The position numbers and the translations under genes are program-made. From NCBI GenBank assembly GCA_037043015.1, contig CM073329.1, positions 5,224,648 to 5,288,647 of the forward strand: DNA of 64,000 nucleotides, read 5' to 3'. The notes beneath the pieces were generated by a model. That model was not told the origin of the DNA. It was given only the letters and a program-made list of their open reading frames with translations, and did no database searches. This DNA comes from Bryum argenteum. Lineage: Eukaryota; Streptophyta; Bryopsida; Bryales; Bryaceae. Below are positions 11,646 through 22,033 of the stretch, one piece after another; within the stretch, counting starts at the first letter, position 1; the number at the start of each line of letters is the position of its first letter.

Positions 11646-12627
11646 CTGTAGTACCGTGGAGGTCATCCTTGCTGCTGTCGTCAGAGCTTCCACCTTCATC
11701 GGATCCCGACATTGTTTTGCCCTCGATATCTTCCGGACGTCGTCCGCCTACGACCTTCGAACCTTCCGTACCGGTGTTGCCTGCTCCCACCAACCGCGCA
11801 CTGCGACGCACTGGTGTGGTTGCGTCGGCTACCAAAGATCGCCTCCTCTCATTCGGTTCTTTCGCTGCTGGCCTAGAAGCGATGGCGGAAGCATAGAAAA
11901 ATTTACAAGAAAATTAAGCAAACAACTTTCCCGCTAAACCGTAAACCTGGCTATGGTGTAACTTGACTAGACAGAGGAGAAACTAACAACACAAGCGTAG
12001 CAAAAGCTCCGGGAAAGCAAGTCGCGATTGCAGGGCCAGTTAAAATTGGAAGGGGGGGGAGAGACAACATCATAGCCACACGATTTTGTAATGATGAATG
12101 AGATCTCGACATTTGTGACGAAAAGATATGCTAGTGACACTGAGTGACCCACTTGGCCACGTAATGACTAAGCTATCACTTCACATGAGGGCTTCTCCGT
12201 CATCCTCGAGTGCGCAAGGTGGGCAGGTGCTTCTGAGCCATGGCCTCCCAACCTTTACTGAAAATTCAAATTATGTTGTGTTACATTTTTTTTTAGGGAT
12301 GTCGTCGCTCTATTCAGCAGTAATTGACAATGTGGAGTGAGTTTTCTAACTTACAGGGATGCAAGTGCAGTTTGCACATTTCTAAACGCTTCAGAATTCT
12401 GCAGGAGCTTAACCCTGGCGTCTCGTTGCTTTTCATACTCTGTCTTCTCGCCGTCATCGTCCTTCCGCTTCGTCTTTTTTGCTTGACCCATCCTCAATAT
12501 CAAAGTGCGAACAATCACTACGTGATTGTAACCTGCTACAGTAGGGCGCGTCTCCGTAGGTCGAGCACAGACTTGATTGACGAAGGCACTGAAATCGGGT
12601 CCAATTCGTAATAACAGAATGCTTGGG
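11646..12627 (-). CDS. Unidentified spliced gene, two internal exons
   Basis: The upstream exon (12,627-12,355) follows a strong polypyrimidine acceptor (TTTTCCCCTAG) and ends in CCCT/GTAAGT. The next exon (11,872-11,646) follows CTTCTAG and ends at ACAG/GTAAGT. The phases join in frame (ALAS-L-PAAKEPN). The protein is basic (MGQAKKTKRKDDD), then carries PVRRSARLVG and an acidic Ser/Asp stretch. No known domain. The last donor lies 50 bp from the end of element 1, so downstream exons may be interrupted by that element. It could be the second gene of the CACTA element or part of another gene. Confidence 0.5.
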
Positions 12628-13249
12628 CTAGGGGAAAAAAAAAAACAAAACAAGACACACTGAACGCACTGTCGAAAATCTCTGTGTAAGGACTGTAGTC
12701 ACTGTGCGTACAAAAAGGAGGGCGGTGAATTCTGGTGTTCTTGAAACCCCGGCTTCAGAAAAGCAGGTAAACGGTGTTCGTCTTAAGATAAGGTAGATAT
12801 CACTCTTTAATGCGTCGGCATTATTGGAGAGATACTGGAAGCAGAGTAGGTGTCCAATGAACGTTTTAAGCTAGTCATTACTGAGTCATTTCTTTGTGAC
12901 AGTCTACTTATTTTCCTCAAAGAGTAGTCATAAATTGGATTAGGCTGAAAGGGTACTCATACAGTAGTCACCACTTCGTTTTCCAATTCTACGCAAAGTA
13001 TATATCTCTAGTTTCAGGGTTTTTATTTAAAGTTTTCGTTCATATGTTGCAGTGTATGTTGTAGTAAACTAAGTTGTACGATGAGACAATAACACCTGTA
13101 TTATGATATTGATTCCTCATTTTACAAAGTCTCTTCATATTCATTTAAGGTTCGGTAACATGATCGTTATCAATTTCTTGGACCCACGCAGGACATTTTC
13201 CATTTATAGGACTTATTACATATGGAGAGTTAACCTCAAGTCTTCAATT

Positions 13250-16200
13250 ATGGACGTCAATGGTAACGATGTTTTTCGTGCTCTACCCGTTACTGATGAC
13301 AGCAGAAAAAGATTACGAGACAACAACCTTTGGAGAAGAGAGGTCCAAAGAGCTGCTACTTCAGGGTTCAGAAAGTTGTACTGCCCTTGTTGGTCATGCA
13401 AGGGTGGTAAGAAAAGGCTCATCGACATTGTCCGGAAACACTTACTTCAGAACGGTAGGCATCCTGATTTCCGGAGGTGGAGGGGTCCCGGAACAAAAGC
13501 AGCTTCAGACAACGAATGGGAGGAAGAATTCTGGAGTAGGAAGCATGAAGCAAGTGAACAACTTATACAGGACGAATATATCAACACTCAGGGCATGATT
13601 GTAGATACATTTTTCGATCCAACTATAGAAAGTGGAAGGAGTGGGGAGGATCGAATTCAGGAGGAGGCAGTCCATGCATTTTCGGTTGCAGATGAAGTAC
13701 ATGAAAACGTGGTTGACATGGAAGACGAAAATGAAAACAATTCTGATGAGTACTTTGAAGATTTTGGAGATGGTGATGGAAGTTACGTACGTGATGAAGA
13801 GGTTGCCTTTGTGGAAGAAGCGGTACCTGATACTACTAATGAATACTCATTTGAAGACGCCAATCTTCTTGAGAATGCAGTGAAGCCGTTGTATGAAGGT
13901 GCACGTGCTACAAAGCTGGCGGCCACAATATTGCTAATGAACTTGTGTACAGTTCATGGAGTCTCGAACACTTGTGCTAATGAGTTGTTGGCACTATTGG
14001 GGAAACACATACTTCCAGAAGATAATTCTCTACCGAAGAATTATCACGCCGCGAAGACGTTGACATACAAGTTGGGCCTATCTTATGACAGTATTCATGC
14101 TTGCGAGAGGGGATGTGTTCTGTTTCGAAACGAACTAGCCAACGCCACCAGGTGCCCAACCTGTAATGCAGCAAGGTATCGTGACGAGAGACGCTCCCTA
14201 CTTCCAGTTAAGGTATTGCGTCATTTCCCCATCATTCCGAGGATCAGGCGGTTGTTCAGAAGTCCAACCATTTCTAAACTAATGCGTTGGCATTCGGAGA
14301 ATCGGAGTGACAGACCTGGTGGCGACAACCTCGTACGTCATCCATGTGACTCGAAAGCATGGAAACACTTTGAAGCTAACGTCGATCCGAGCTTCTCAAA
14401 CGACCCAAGAAACATTCACTTAGCCCTTGCAGCAGACGGCGTCAATCCATTCAAGCAGATGCGGTCGAGTTGGTCGACTTGGCCAGTTACTCTTCTAAAC
14501 TACAACCTACCTCCGTGGTTGTGCACAAAAAAATTCTTCATCATGTTAGCTTTGCTAATTCCAGGGAAGCAATCAGTTACAGGTGATAACTTTGATGTTT
14601 ACATGGAACCATTGGTTGAAGAACTTCTTCAGATGTGGACAGGAGTCGAAGTATATGATATAAACGAGCAATCTGGATCGAGGGATTTCAAACTGCGTGC
14701 AATGCTTCTGTGGACAATCCACGATTACCCAGGTTACGGTACAGTTGGAGGATTTGTGCACCAGGGATATGCAGGATGCCCATATTGTGGACCAGATTTA
14801 GGAATGGAGTATTCCACTGAACTTGGGAAAGGTATATATGCAGCAACAAGACGCTGGTTGCCCATGGATCATGCATATCGGCAACAACACATGAACATTC
14901 ATTTCAATGGAAAAAGTGAGATGCGAAATGCACCCAAGGTAGTGACAGTGGACGAGCAAATGCATAATGCAGTTGCTTACGAAACTTGGAAGACTGAAGG
15001 CAATCGAGAGGGAGGAGTGGGTGATCCATCAAAGACACACGGAGTGAAACGATTAAGCATTTTATTTCGGTTGCCGTATTGGAAGGTTAGTTATCATATG
15101 CCATTTTCATATTCTGTGCGTATGATAATAGGTAGACATTGTAAAGTCGTATAACATGATTATAAGACATGAATTCACAATTCTAAGAACCACGTGTAAA
15201 GTCGGGAAATTTACGTATGTGTTGTATGACGTGTAAATTGAGCAGGATTTGCTTGTTCGGTGGACTCTCGATGTGATGCATTGCGAGATGAACCTCGCAA
15301 AGAATTTCCTGAAAACTATCAGTGGGAAGAAAGATACAGTCAAGGTTCGTCGAGACTTACAGAGACGTGGGATTTGAAGACACTTGTGGCTAATGCCGAA
15401 TCCACGTCGCGGCAAGAAGATGCTGAAGCCAAAGGCGTCTTACGTGCTGTCGAACGAGGAGTATGACACTTTCGCAAGTACATTAGAGAATTTGAAAACA
15501 CCCAAAGGATACGGATCGTCATCGATTGGAAGTAACATAAGAGGGAAGAATTTTGGAGCATTGAAATCCCATGATTACCATTTGCTTATGCAACAGTTGA
15601 TGCCGTTGGCTCTGCGTGGGTTGTTGAAGCCAGGTGCGAGAAAAGCTGTAATGCGGATGTGCATAGTCTTTAGACGTATATGCAAGAATACATACGATCC
15701 TACGGAGTTTGTATCATTGCAGGTAGACTTAGCAGAGAGTATGGCAATCTTGGAAATGGAATTTCCTCCATCCTTTTTTGATATTATGACGCATCTGCCG
15801 TACCACATCGTGCAAGAGTTGGACATATGCGGACCAGTATCCACGAGGTGGATGTATCCTATAGAGAGGTACATGAAGACATTGAAGAACTATGTCCGCA
15901 CTTATGCGAGACCAGAGGCATCAATGGCAGAAGGGTACATAAAAGAAGAGTGCTTAGGATATGTCACGGAATACATGCAGCGTTTTGACGTGGTTGAGAG
16001 ACGAGTGTGGGATGCAGACGAGGAATTTGGAGATGCAGAAGAGGTACTCGAAGGTGCAGGCAGACCGTACGTGATGACATCGGCATTACGGGACATTGCA
16101 CACAATTATGTCATCACTAATTATGCAGCAATGCAGCCGTTCTTGCGGTAGGTTTCCTTTTGTAATGCACCGTATGTCTTTGAATTCCACATATCTGGTT

Positions 16201-17042
16201 GCAATTCCACAAGTGACTTCGAATTGGACGTATGCATGGATGCCGGTAGATTAGTGCAAGGTCTGTGCACCGCAGAATGTAATGATAAATGAAATGTGTG
16301 TGTATACAGGGATTGGGAAGCAGAAGTCGAGTTGAGAAGCGACACTCCAGCATTCGAGGATTGGATTGTACAGACTCTGGACAGGGAGATCGTGCAAAAT
16401 TCCGACATCGACATTGACATGCTGTGTGTGAGCAGAAGGCCGAAAAACAAGTGTTTGAGGTATGGAAGAATCAAGGCTTTTGGAAACCATTTTAGAGTGG
16501 ATGATAACAACGAGATCATAATGAAGACATACGATTCTGGGGTGGCAACCGTTGCTGATGATCCAGTTTTAGACGCAAGGGATGTGTCTTCAATAAATTA
16601 TGTAGGTGTCTTGAAAGACATATTGAAACTGGATTATGGACCAGTTCGGGGTCCCATAATCTTACTTAGGTGTGAGTGGATCAAGAAATTCGACAATCGC
16701 AACAATCCAAATACGTACGTCAGGGATGAAAGTGGTTTCTTGATGGTCAACTTCAAACACAAGCTCCCGAAAATGCAAGATCCATTCATATTTCCGAGTC
16801 AGGCCACTCAAGTTTTCTTCTCAGACGATCGAAAGAAACCAGGTTGGAAGGTAGTACTACGGAAAGATCCAAGGGCACGTCGGGAGGTGGTAGATTCTTC
16901 AGATGTCTTCTATTCGACGTCAGTGAACACTGTGCACTTAATGACTCCGACGGTAATACCACCACCGCCTGAAGTCCCCTCATTGGAAGGAGCCGTCGAG
17001 TTGACCAACGAGGACCACCTCTTAGCAGTAGCAGCATATTAA
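13250..17042 (+). pseudogene. CACTA (En/Spm) transposase, three exons, one in-frame stop
   Basis: Exons 13,250-15,085, 15,246-16,147 and 16,310-17,042 join in phase (GGAAG/GTTAGT...GAGCAG/GA; TTGCG/GTAGGT...ATACAG/GG), giving 1,157 codons. The N-terminus has the transposase-associated domain (YCPCWSCKGGKK). An acidic linker and the TNP2 domain follow (VNPFKQMRSSWSTWPV, then LWTIHDYPGYG and GCPYCG). LDVMHCEMN lies across the first junction. DUF4218 (PLALRGLLKPG, LPYHIVQELDICGPVSTRWM) and C-terminal DUF4216 (GVLKDILKLDY) complete it. A TGA at 15,375-15,377 replaces a sense codon between RRGI and RHLWL. The other domains are undamaged. No upstream CACTA terminus was found. Confidence 0.85.
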
Positions 17043-17371
17043 TTAATACAAGGTAAGCATTGCAAACTTATTTAAATTTACCAAGAGTTCCATATGAATA
17101 TTATTTGCGCATTTGCGGAAAGGGCACTTTAAGAAACTAAAATAATCGCAAGTGGCCGGGGAATCATTGCAGTGTTACATTTTGATGGATGGATGCAACG
17201 TCACGGGAGCCAAGCGCAACATAAGAACGTCGTAAGCTTTGTGGACATGAAGTCAGCAGCACATAAGGAGCTCAGGAAAGAGACCAATCGACAAGAGTGA
17301 GATAAAATAATGGCCGAGCTGTGATGACTAAGGAGGAACTGTGAGGTCGAATTCCGGTGTCCCGGTTTCTA
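17043..17371. other. 3' flank of CACTA transposase
   Basis: No gene. It contains several TGATGACTAAGG-type motifs that resemble CACTA subterminal repeats. Element 2 is inserted at its right edge. Confidence 0.45.
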
Positions 17372-17381
17372 ACTCACAAGT
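17372..17381. repeat. Target site duplication of element 2, left
   Basis: ACTCACAAGT directly precedes the left terminus of element 2 and recurs exactly at 37,530-37,539 after the right terminus. Ten bases fits the 8-11 bp typical of Mutator-like elements. Confidence 0.85.
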
Positions 17382-17475
17382 CAGGATTGCTACGGTGCGT
17401 GCAGTGAGCAGATTTCCATGAGCGGTGAGCAGACTTTCATGAGCGGTGAGCAGATTTTCGTGAGCAGTTTTCCGT
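17382..17475. repeat. Left terminal inverted repeat of element 2
   Basis: It begins CAGGATTGCTACGGTGCGTG, followed by GAGCAGATTT and TGAGCGGTGAGCAG repeats. The first 27 bases align without gaps with the reverse complement of the right end, with an identical CGGTGCGTGC core. Confidence 0.85.
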
Positions 17476-17711
17476 TTCTAGAGGGAAGTTTTGACTGAGT
17501 TTGGGTCAACTTATTTGGATCAATTATGAGGGTTCTTGCTTTTAGTTGAAATAAATTAGACGTTGCTCCAATTTGGGTTGAATAATGAACGATATGATGA
17601 CTAAGAGTTTAGAGAAGGAGTGTGTAAAACCGTGGTTTAGGGTGCCTATGACCGTGACATATTACTGTTTAGACTGGAACGTCTCTAATTATGTTTTATA
17701 GGAATTAGGGC

Positions 17712-18896
17712 TGACGTCATATATATGGTAGTTTAGAAACTTAGGGTTGACGTCATCAATGTGTTCTATTCCCCGTCTCAGTAAAATACCATAGTTTGGT
17801 AAATTTGTCGGATTTAAAAACAATGGTATTTTAAGTTTTCTAAAACACCATTTCCTTGAGTATATGGCATGTGGCTTGTGGTTTAGGGTTCAGGGAAAAA
17901 TTAGGGCTGACGTCATCATGGACATACAACAAAAATACATTGAAAGCAAAGAACCCTAAAGATCCATACTACATCCTCGGATGTAATGCGCCTCTTACGT
18001 AATTCGCTGCCCATACGAGCCCGACAAAGGTCGAACCGCGCCTTCGCTATGCAAACATAGTGTCTTCCCATCCACCTCATGAAATCTACATGTAGTGTTG
18101 ATTTCTAGGATTCGTCACTTTCACTGCGTGCACTTCACTCTACAAATTCTTCTTAAGGTGGTAGCTCAATATCTTGGAATTCGTGTTCGTAATAGTACTA
18201 CAAGCTTGGAATTTGTGGCCTTTCTCTATATTAACATAACATCAATTTTTTACTATTACGCGGTTTCTATTGTTATCAAAGATTTAGTTTCATGATTTAG
18301 TCTCATGATTTAGGACAATGTTATTTCAAGTTCTCCAAATCAATATTGAGTATTTGGCATGTGGCTTGTGGTTTAAGGTTTAGTTATATATTAAGGCAGA
18401 CGTCATCATGGAAATATAAAAAATACTCCACAAAATCCAAGAATCCTACAGATCCATACTACATCCTCGGATAGCGGCCTCTTACGTAACGCGCTAATCA
18501 GACGAGCACGACGAGGGTCGAACCCATGCCTTTGCTAAGCTAACATAGTGTCTTTGCATCCAACCCATGAGATTACATGTAGTGTTGATTTCTAGGATTC
18601 CTCAATTTCGTGGCGTGCACTTCATTCTACAAATTCTTCTTAAGGGGGTAGCTCAATATCATGGAGTGGAGTTCCTATTAGTGTATTTGTGACTTTTCTC
18701 TATATTAACAGAACATATCAAATTTTAACTACTATGCAGTGTCTATTGTTATCAAAGATTAAGTCTCATGATTTAGTCTCATGATTAAGGTCAAAGGTAT
18801 TTTATGTTCTCGAATTCACTATTGACTTGAGTATTTGGCATGTGGCTTGTGGTTAAAGGTTTAGTTATAAATTAGGGCTGACGTCATCATGGAAAT
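17712..18896. promoter_or_regulatory. Cluster of TGACGTCA (CRE/bZIP-type) palindromes
   Basis: Perfect TGACGTCA occurs at 17,712, 17,748, 17,908 and 18,889, and AGACGTCA near 18,399. In plants such sites bind bZIP factors. Three of the five lie in the repeated 485-bp unit, so their number partly reflects duplication. Confidence 0.5.
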
Positions 18897-19260
18897 ACAA
18901 AAAATACTCCACAAAATCAAAGAACCCTCTGAGATCCACACTACATTCTTGGATAGTGGCCTCTTACGTAACGCGCTGCTCACACGAGCACGACGAGGGT
19001 CGAACCCACGCCTTTGTTAAGCTAACATAGTGTCTTCGCATCCAACCCATGAAGTTACATGTAGTGTTGATTTCTAGGATTCCTCAATTTCGTGGCGTGC
19101 ACTTTGGTCTAGAAATTCTACTTAGGGGGTAACTCAATATTAGGGAGTGGTGTTCCAATTAGGGAATTTGTGGCCTTCCTCTATATCAACAAAGTGAATG
19201 TGGGTTTCTTGCAACTATGCAGTTTGGATTGTTATTAGAGCTTGAGTCTCATGATCTAGA
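17865..19260. repeat. Three tandem copies of a roughly 485-bp unit
   Basis: Units begin at TGGCATGTGGCTTGTGGT near 17,865, 18,355 and 18,836. Each contains a GACGTCATCATGG motif, TACGTAA, GAGCACGACGAGGGTCGAAC-like sequence, ACATGTAGTGTTGATTTC and TAGCTCAATAT. On the minus strand each has GGGTTCGACCC, resembling a pol III B box. The units are diverged, so the amplification is old. No protein is encoded. Confidence 0.85.
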
Positions 19261-19321
19261 GTGAGATTTTGTATTTGAAGTAGTTTTATTTGTATAAACA
19301 AAAGTCCTTGAATGTTCCTAG

Positions 19322-19457
19322 TTAGTCTCCATAAAAATCTGTTCCCACCAACATGCTATGTGCTTGAACACCTCGTCATAAGACCCCCAATCAAGCACAT
19401 AGCATGTAAGTGGAAACATTTTTTTTACGAGAGACTAGGTTTTCTATGGAGACTAAG
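19322..19457. repeat. Foldback hairpin / possible MITE
   Basis: The perfect 17-bp inverted arms ACATGCTATGTGCTTGA (19,351-19,367) and its complement (19,391-19,407) enclose a 23-nt loop. Outer arms TTAGTCTCCATA (19,322) and TATGGAGACTAAG (ending 19,457) extend the structure. It fits a tiny foldback element or a small-RNA precursor. Confidence 0.7.
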
Positions 19458-19459
19458 TA

Positions 19460-20010
19460 TGACACTTTTTAGTGGAGTACGATTTTTATGATCACATTTA
19501 ATATGTTCCCACGACCATGGATGGTGGTCAATTCTACACCGTTTTGAAAATAAGGCAATGCCCTCTCATTAAATTTTTAAAGCACGCTAAGTACCAAAGC
19601 GAAGTGCGAATGGGCCATTACGATGAATTCCTACTTCTCTTATGTAAGGTTCTATAATGCAACAATTGTGATGTTCAGTTTCATCAAGTCAATTCTTGGC
19701 CGTAATTCAAGCTTTTTCATCACCCAAGTTTAGAGATTCTCCAAAGGCATATTTTTATGCGACCTCTCGAAAGAAGGGTAATATGGTTATTTTTGTGGTG
19801 GTTATTTAGAATCGAGCCTCCTTGTAAGTGAATGGATTTAATTATATGTCGCAAATAAGAAGATATTTTGAACCCATTATGGCAGATGTGACCCATGAAT
19901 CGACTGAAATCCTTGGGGCGCGTGAGATGTCACCTGAAATCCTCGCTTGACGTGAAACGTAAGGTGATATGACGCAATGTAGTAATTGCATCTTGGATTA
20001 TCGAGGCGAC
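19460..20010. other. Gene-less stretch upstream of ADD gene
   Basis: No coding or RNA feature was recognised. A TATA-like CTTATAATATAG at about 20,012-20,023 marks the probable promoter of the ADD gene to the right. Confidence 0.45.
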
Positions 20011-20643
20011 CTCTCTTATAATATAGACCAGAAGCACCACGGACTTCATCTCTCACCCAAACAGGGACCGCATCTAACACATTTCTTAGTTTTTTCGACC
20101 AGCTGAGCATTTGAGCGATTTCCTCTATTTGCTTGATTGTAGTGACTGATTGTAGTGAGCGATTTTCACACCTCTGTCAACACAATGGGTTCGGAGATTA
20201 CGTCTTGGTGCTCGTATGCTCGAGGTTAGATTTGTCGGAACTAAACTCTCTGAATTGTAGTGAGATTGACTATCGTTGTATTGTGGCTGCCAAGCATTCG
20301 GAGATTTTCTCAGATGTGGTCGGGTTCACGAGGTTAGTGTCATCGGTGGTGTGGTTCGACAATGCTGTTTGCCTGTTTGACGCAATGAACTATTCCAAGT
20401 AGTCATCGTGATTCTAAATCGGACCGGATTCCTCGGAGCAGTGGTCACCATGTTCTTGCTGATTGGAGTTCACGTTGTGTAGCGATGGACATTAGTTTTA
20501 CCGTTTGTTTGGTGTGATGGAATGTTGGCATGTGCTTGAACGCTGTGCGCTGCCGAATATGGAAGAACTGACTGGATGTGGTCTTGGTAGAGCAACAATG
20601 TGTATCCGACAATGAATCTCGAATTTGCGCAGCAGTGGAGCCC

Positions 20644-21492
20644 ATGTTTCATTCACAGGTGCAATCGTGTACTGCTGCATCCAAAGAGTCCGTGGTTCTT
20701 TCAAACGAGATATCGAATGTCTCACAGCTCAGGTCAACTGAGCCAGCTGTATGGTGCACAGTGTGTGCTCAAGAGCTAATGCAAGTCAATGCGGTCAAAC
20801 TCCACCCAGATTTGGCCGTAATTAACCGGCCTCAACATTTGCCTGACGTGGAAACATCCGATTGGTGTTCGACAGACACATTACAGCCCGTAATGTCTAG
20901 TGTGCGGATGAAAGTTTGTAATATGGAGCTTTATGGATGAAAACCTCTCGTCCGGTGAATTACGCCCGGTAATGTGAGCCTCTCGCAGCGCCGGATCATA
21001 CTGTCGCAGCGCTCACGCGCTGCTCCATTACTCTCCGTAACGCTGCTCGAGGCCCCCATTACCTAGTCCGTAATGATGTGCGAGACCTGCTTGAATGCCT
21101 TGGAGGACAGACGAACGACCATGAACAACAACAAGAAATCAGTAAGTATTACATTTATTTGGTGCGTGGTGACATGTTAATGTAGTTGGAATCACAACTT
21201 GAATTTGGTGCTACAGGTCACGATGGATGGCATATGCTATTGGTGTGGATCAGATGAAGAGTTGAATGAGTGCAGCTGCTGCGATCTGGAGTGGTGCTTG
21301 AGGTGCATCCTCCGAAATATTGGTGACGAATCGCTGGTAGAAATCGACGAAGATTACTGGTGGACGTGCTTCGTATGCTCCCCAGAGCTCCTTCATGGTG
21401 TGAAAGACGAGCTAGATTTCTTCATGGATGTTGCAGCTGAGAATGGCCATGATGCAAATTGCAACCATGGCATTCTATTTAAATGTCGCTAG
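20644..21492 (+). CDS. ADD-type zinc-finger gene of element 2, three exons
   Basis: Exons 20,644-20,817, 21,067-21,141 and 21,217-21,492 join in phase. The introns are GCC/GTAATT...CCTAG/TCC and TCA/GTAAGT...CTACAG/GTC. The product of about 174 aa has CTVC...HPDLA then MMCETC (GATA-like half), then CYWC, CSCC, CLRC and CFVC (PHD-like half), followed by an acidic tail. All twelve cysteines are kept and the alignment with the 9,284 ADD protein is clear (WCLRCILRNIGDESL against WCAGCIARNKGDDYL). The start is uncertain: upstream exons at 20,185-20,400 are possible, because a TATA box lies near 20,015. A chromatin-reader role is inferred from the fold. Confidence 0.68.
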
Positions 21493-22033
21493 GAACTTTG
21501 TTAGTGTAGTCAGCGTGATGCCGTTTTGGACATCCAGGCAGCAAATGAGCAGTAGTAGTGAAAGACTGAAAGACGTGCCATAGATATGTAGACACAAATG
21601 TTTAGGTCCCAAGTACTTTGGCAGAACGATGCGGACGTGTTTTGATTTTCAAATTTTGATGTAGATACCTATTGTGAATATTTATTGTGAATAAATATTG
21701 TGAATACATATGTGATACCTAAGTAATATTAAGATTATGAGTTGGAAAAAATCCACACTCTTTCAAATTGAATTAGTAATTTGACAACTTCATTTGGTTG
21801 ATTTACAAGTGAGTGCGTGATCTCTCAAATCATTGATCTGTATGCCTATATCCCCCATGCCGCGAGCAGGGCGACGAGAAACCTCGTCGGGCAGCTGAGG
21901 ACCCCAATCACAAGGGGCTAAAGCAGTGAGGGTGCTATAACTGGAGAGTTATGGTAGAACTCAATGCTCACATTTTAAAAAAGCAAAGACAGGAGTCTTA
22001 ACAATATGGTTATAACATGCACTAATAGTTGGC

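Noticed and set aside
12660..12720. CACTG strings as the left terminus of the CACTA element
   Set aside because: They do not match the CACTAGTAGAAAA terminus at 40,734, and no partner was found on the right.
17985..19040. tRNA genes from GGGTTCGACCC on the minus strand
   Set aside because: A B-box-like string is present in three copies, but no cloverleaf or properly spaced A box could be drawn.
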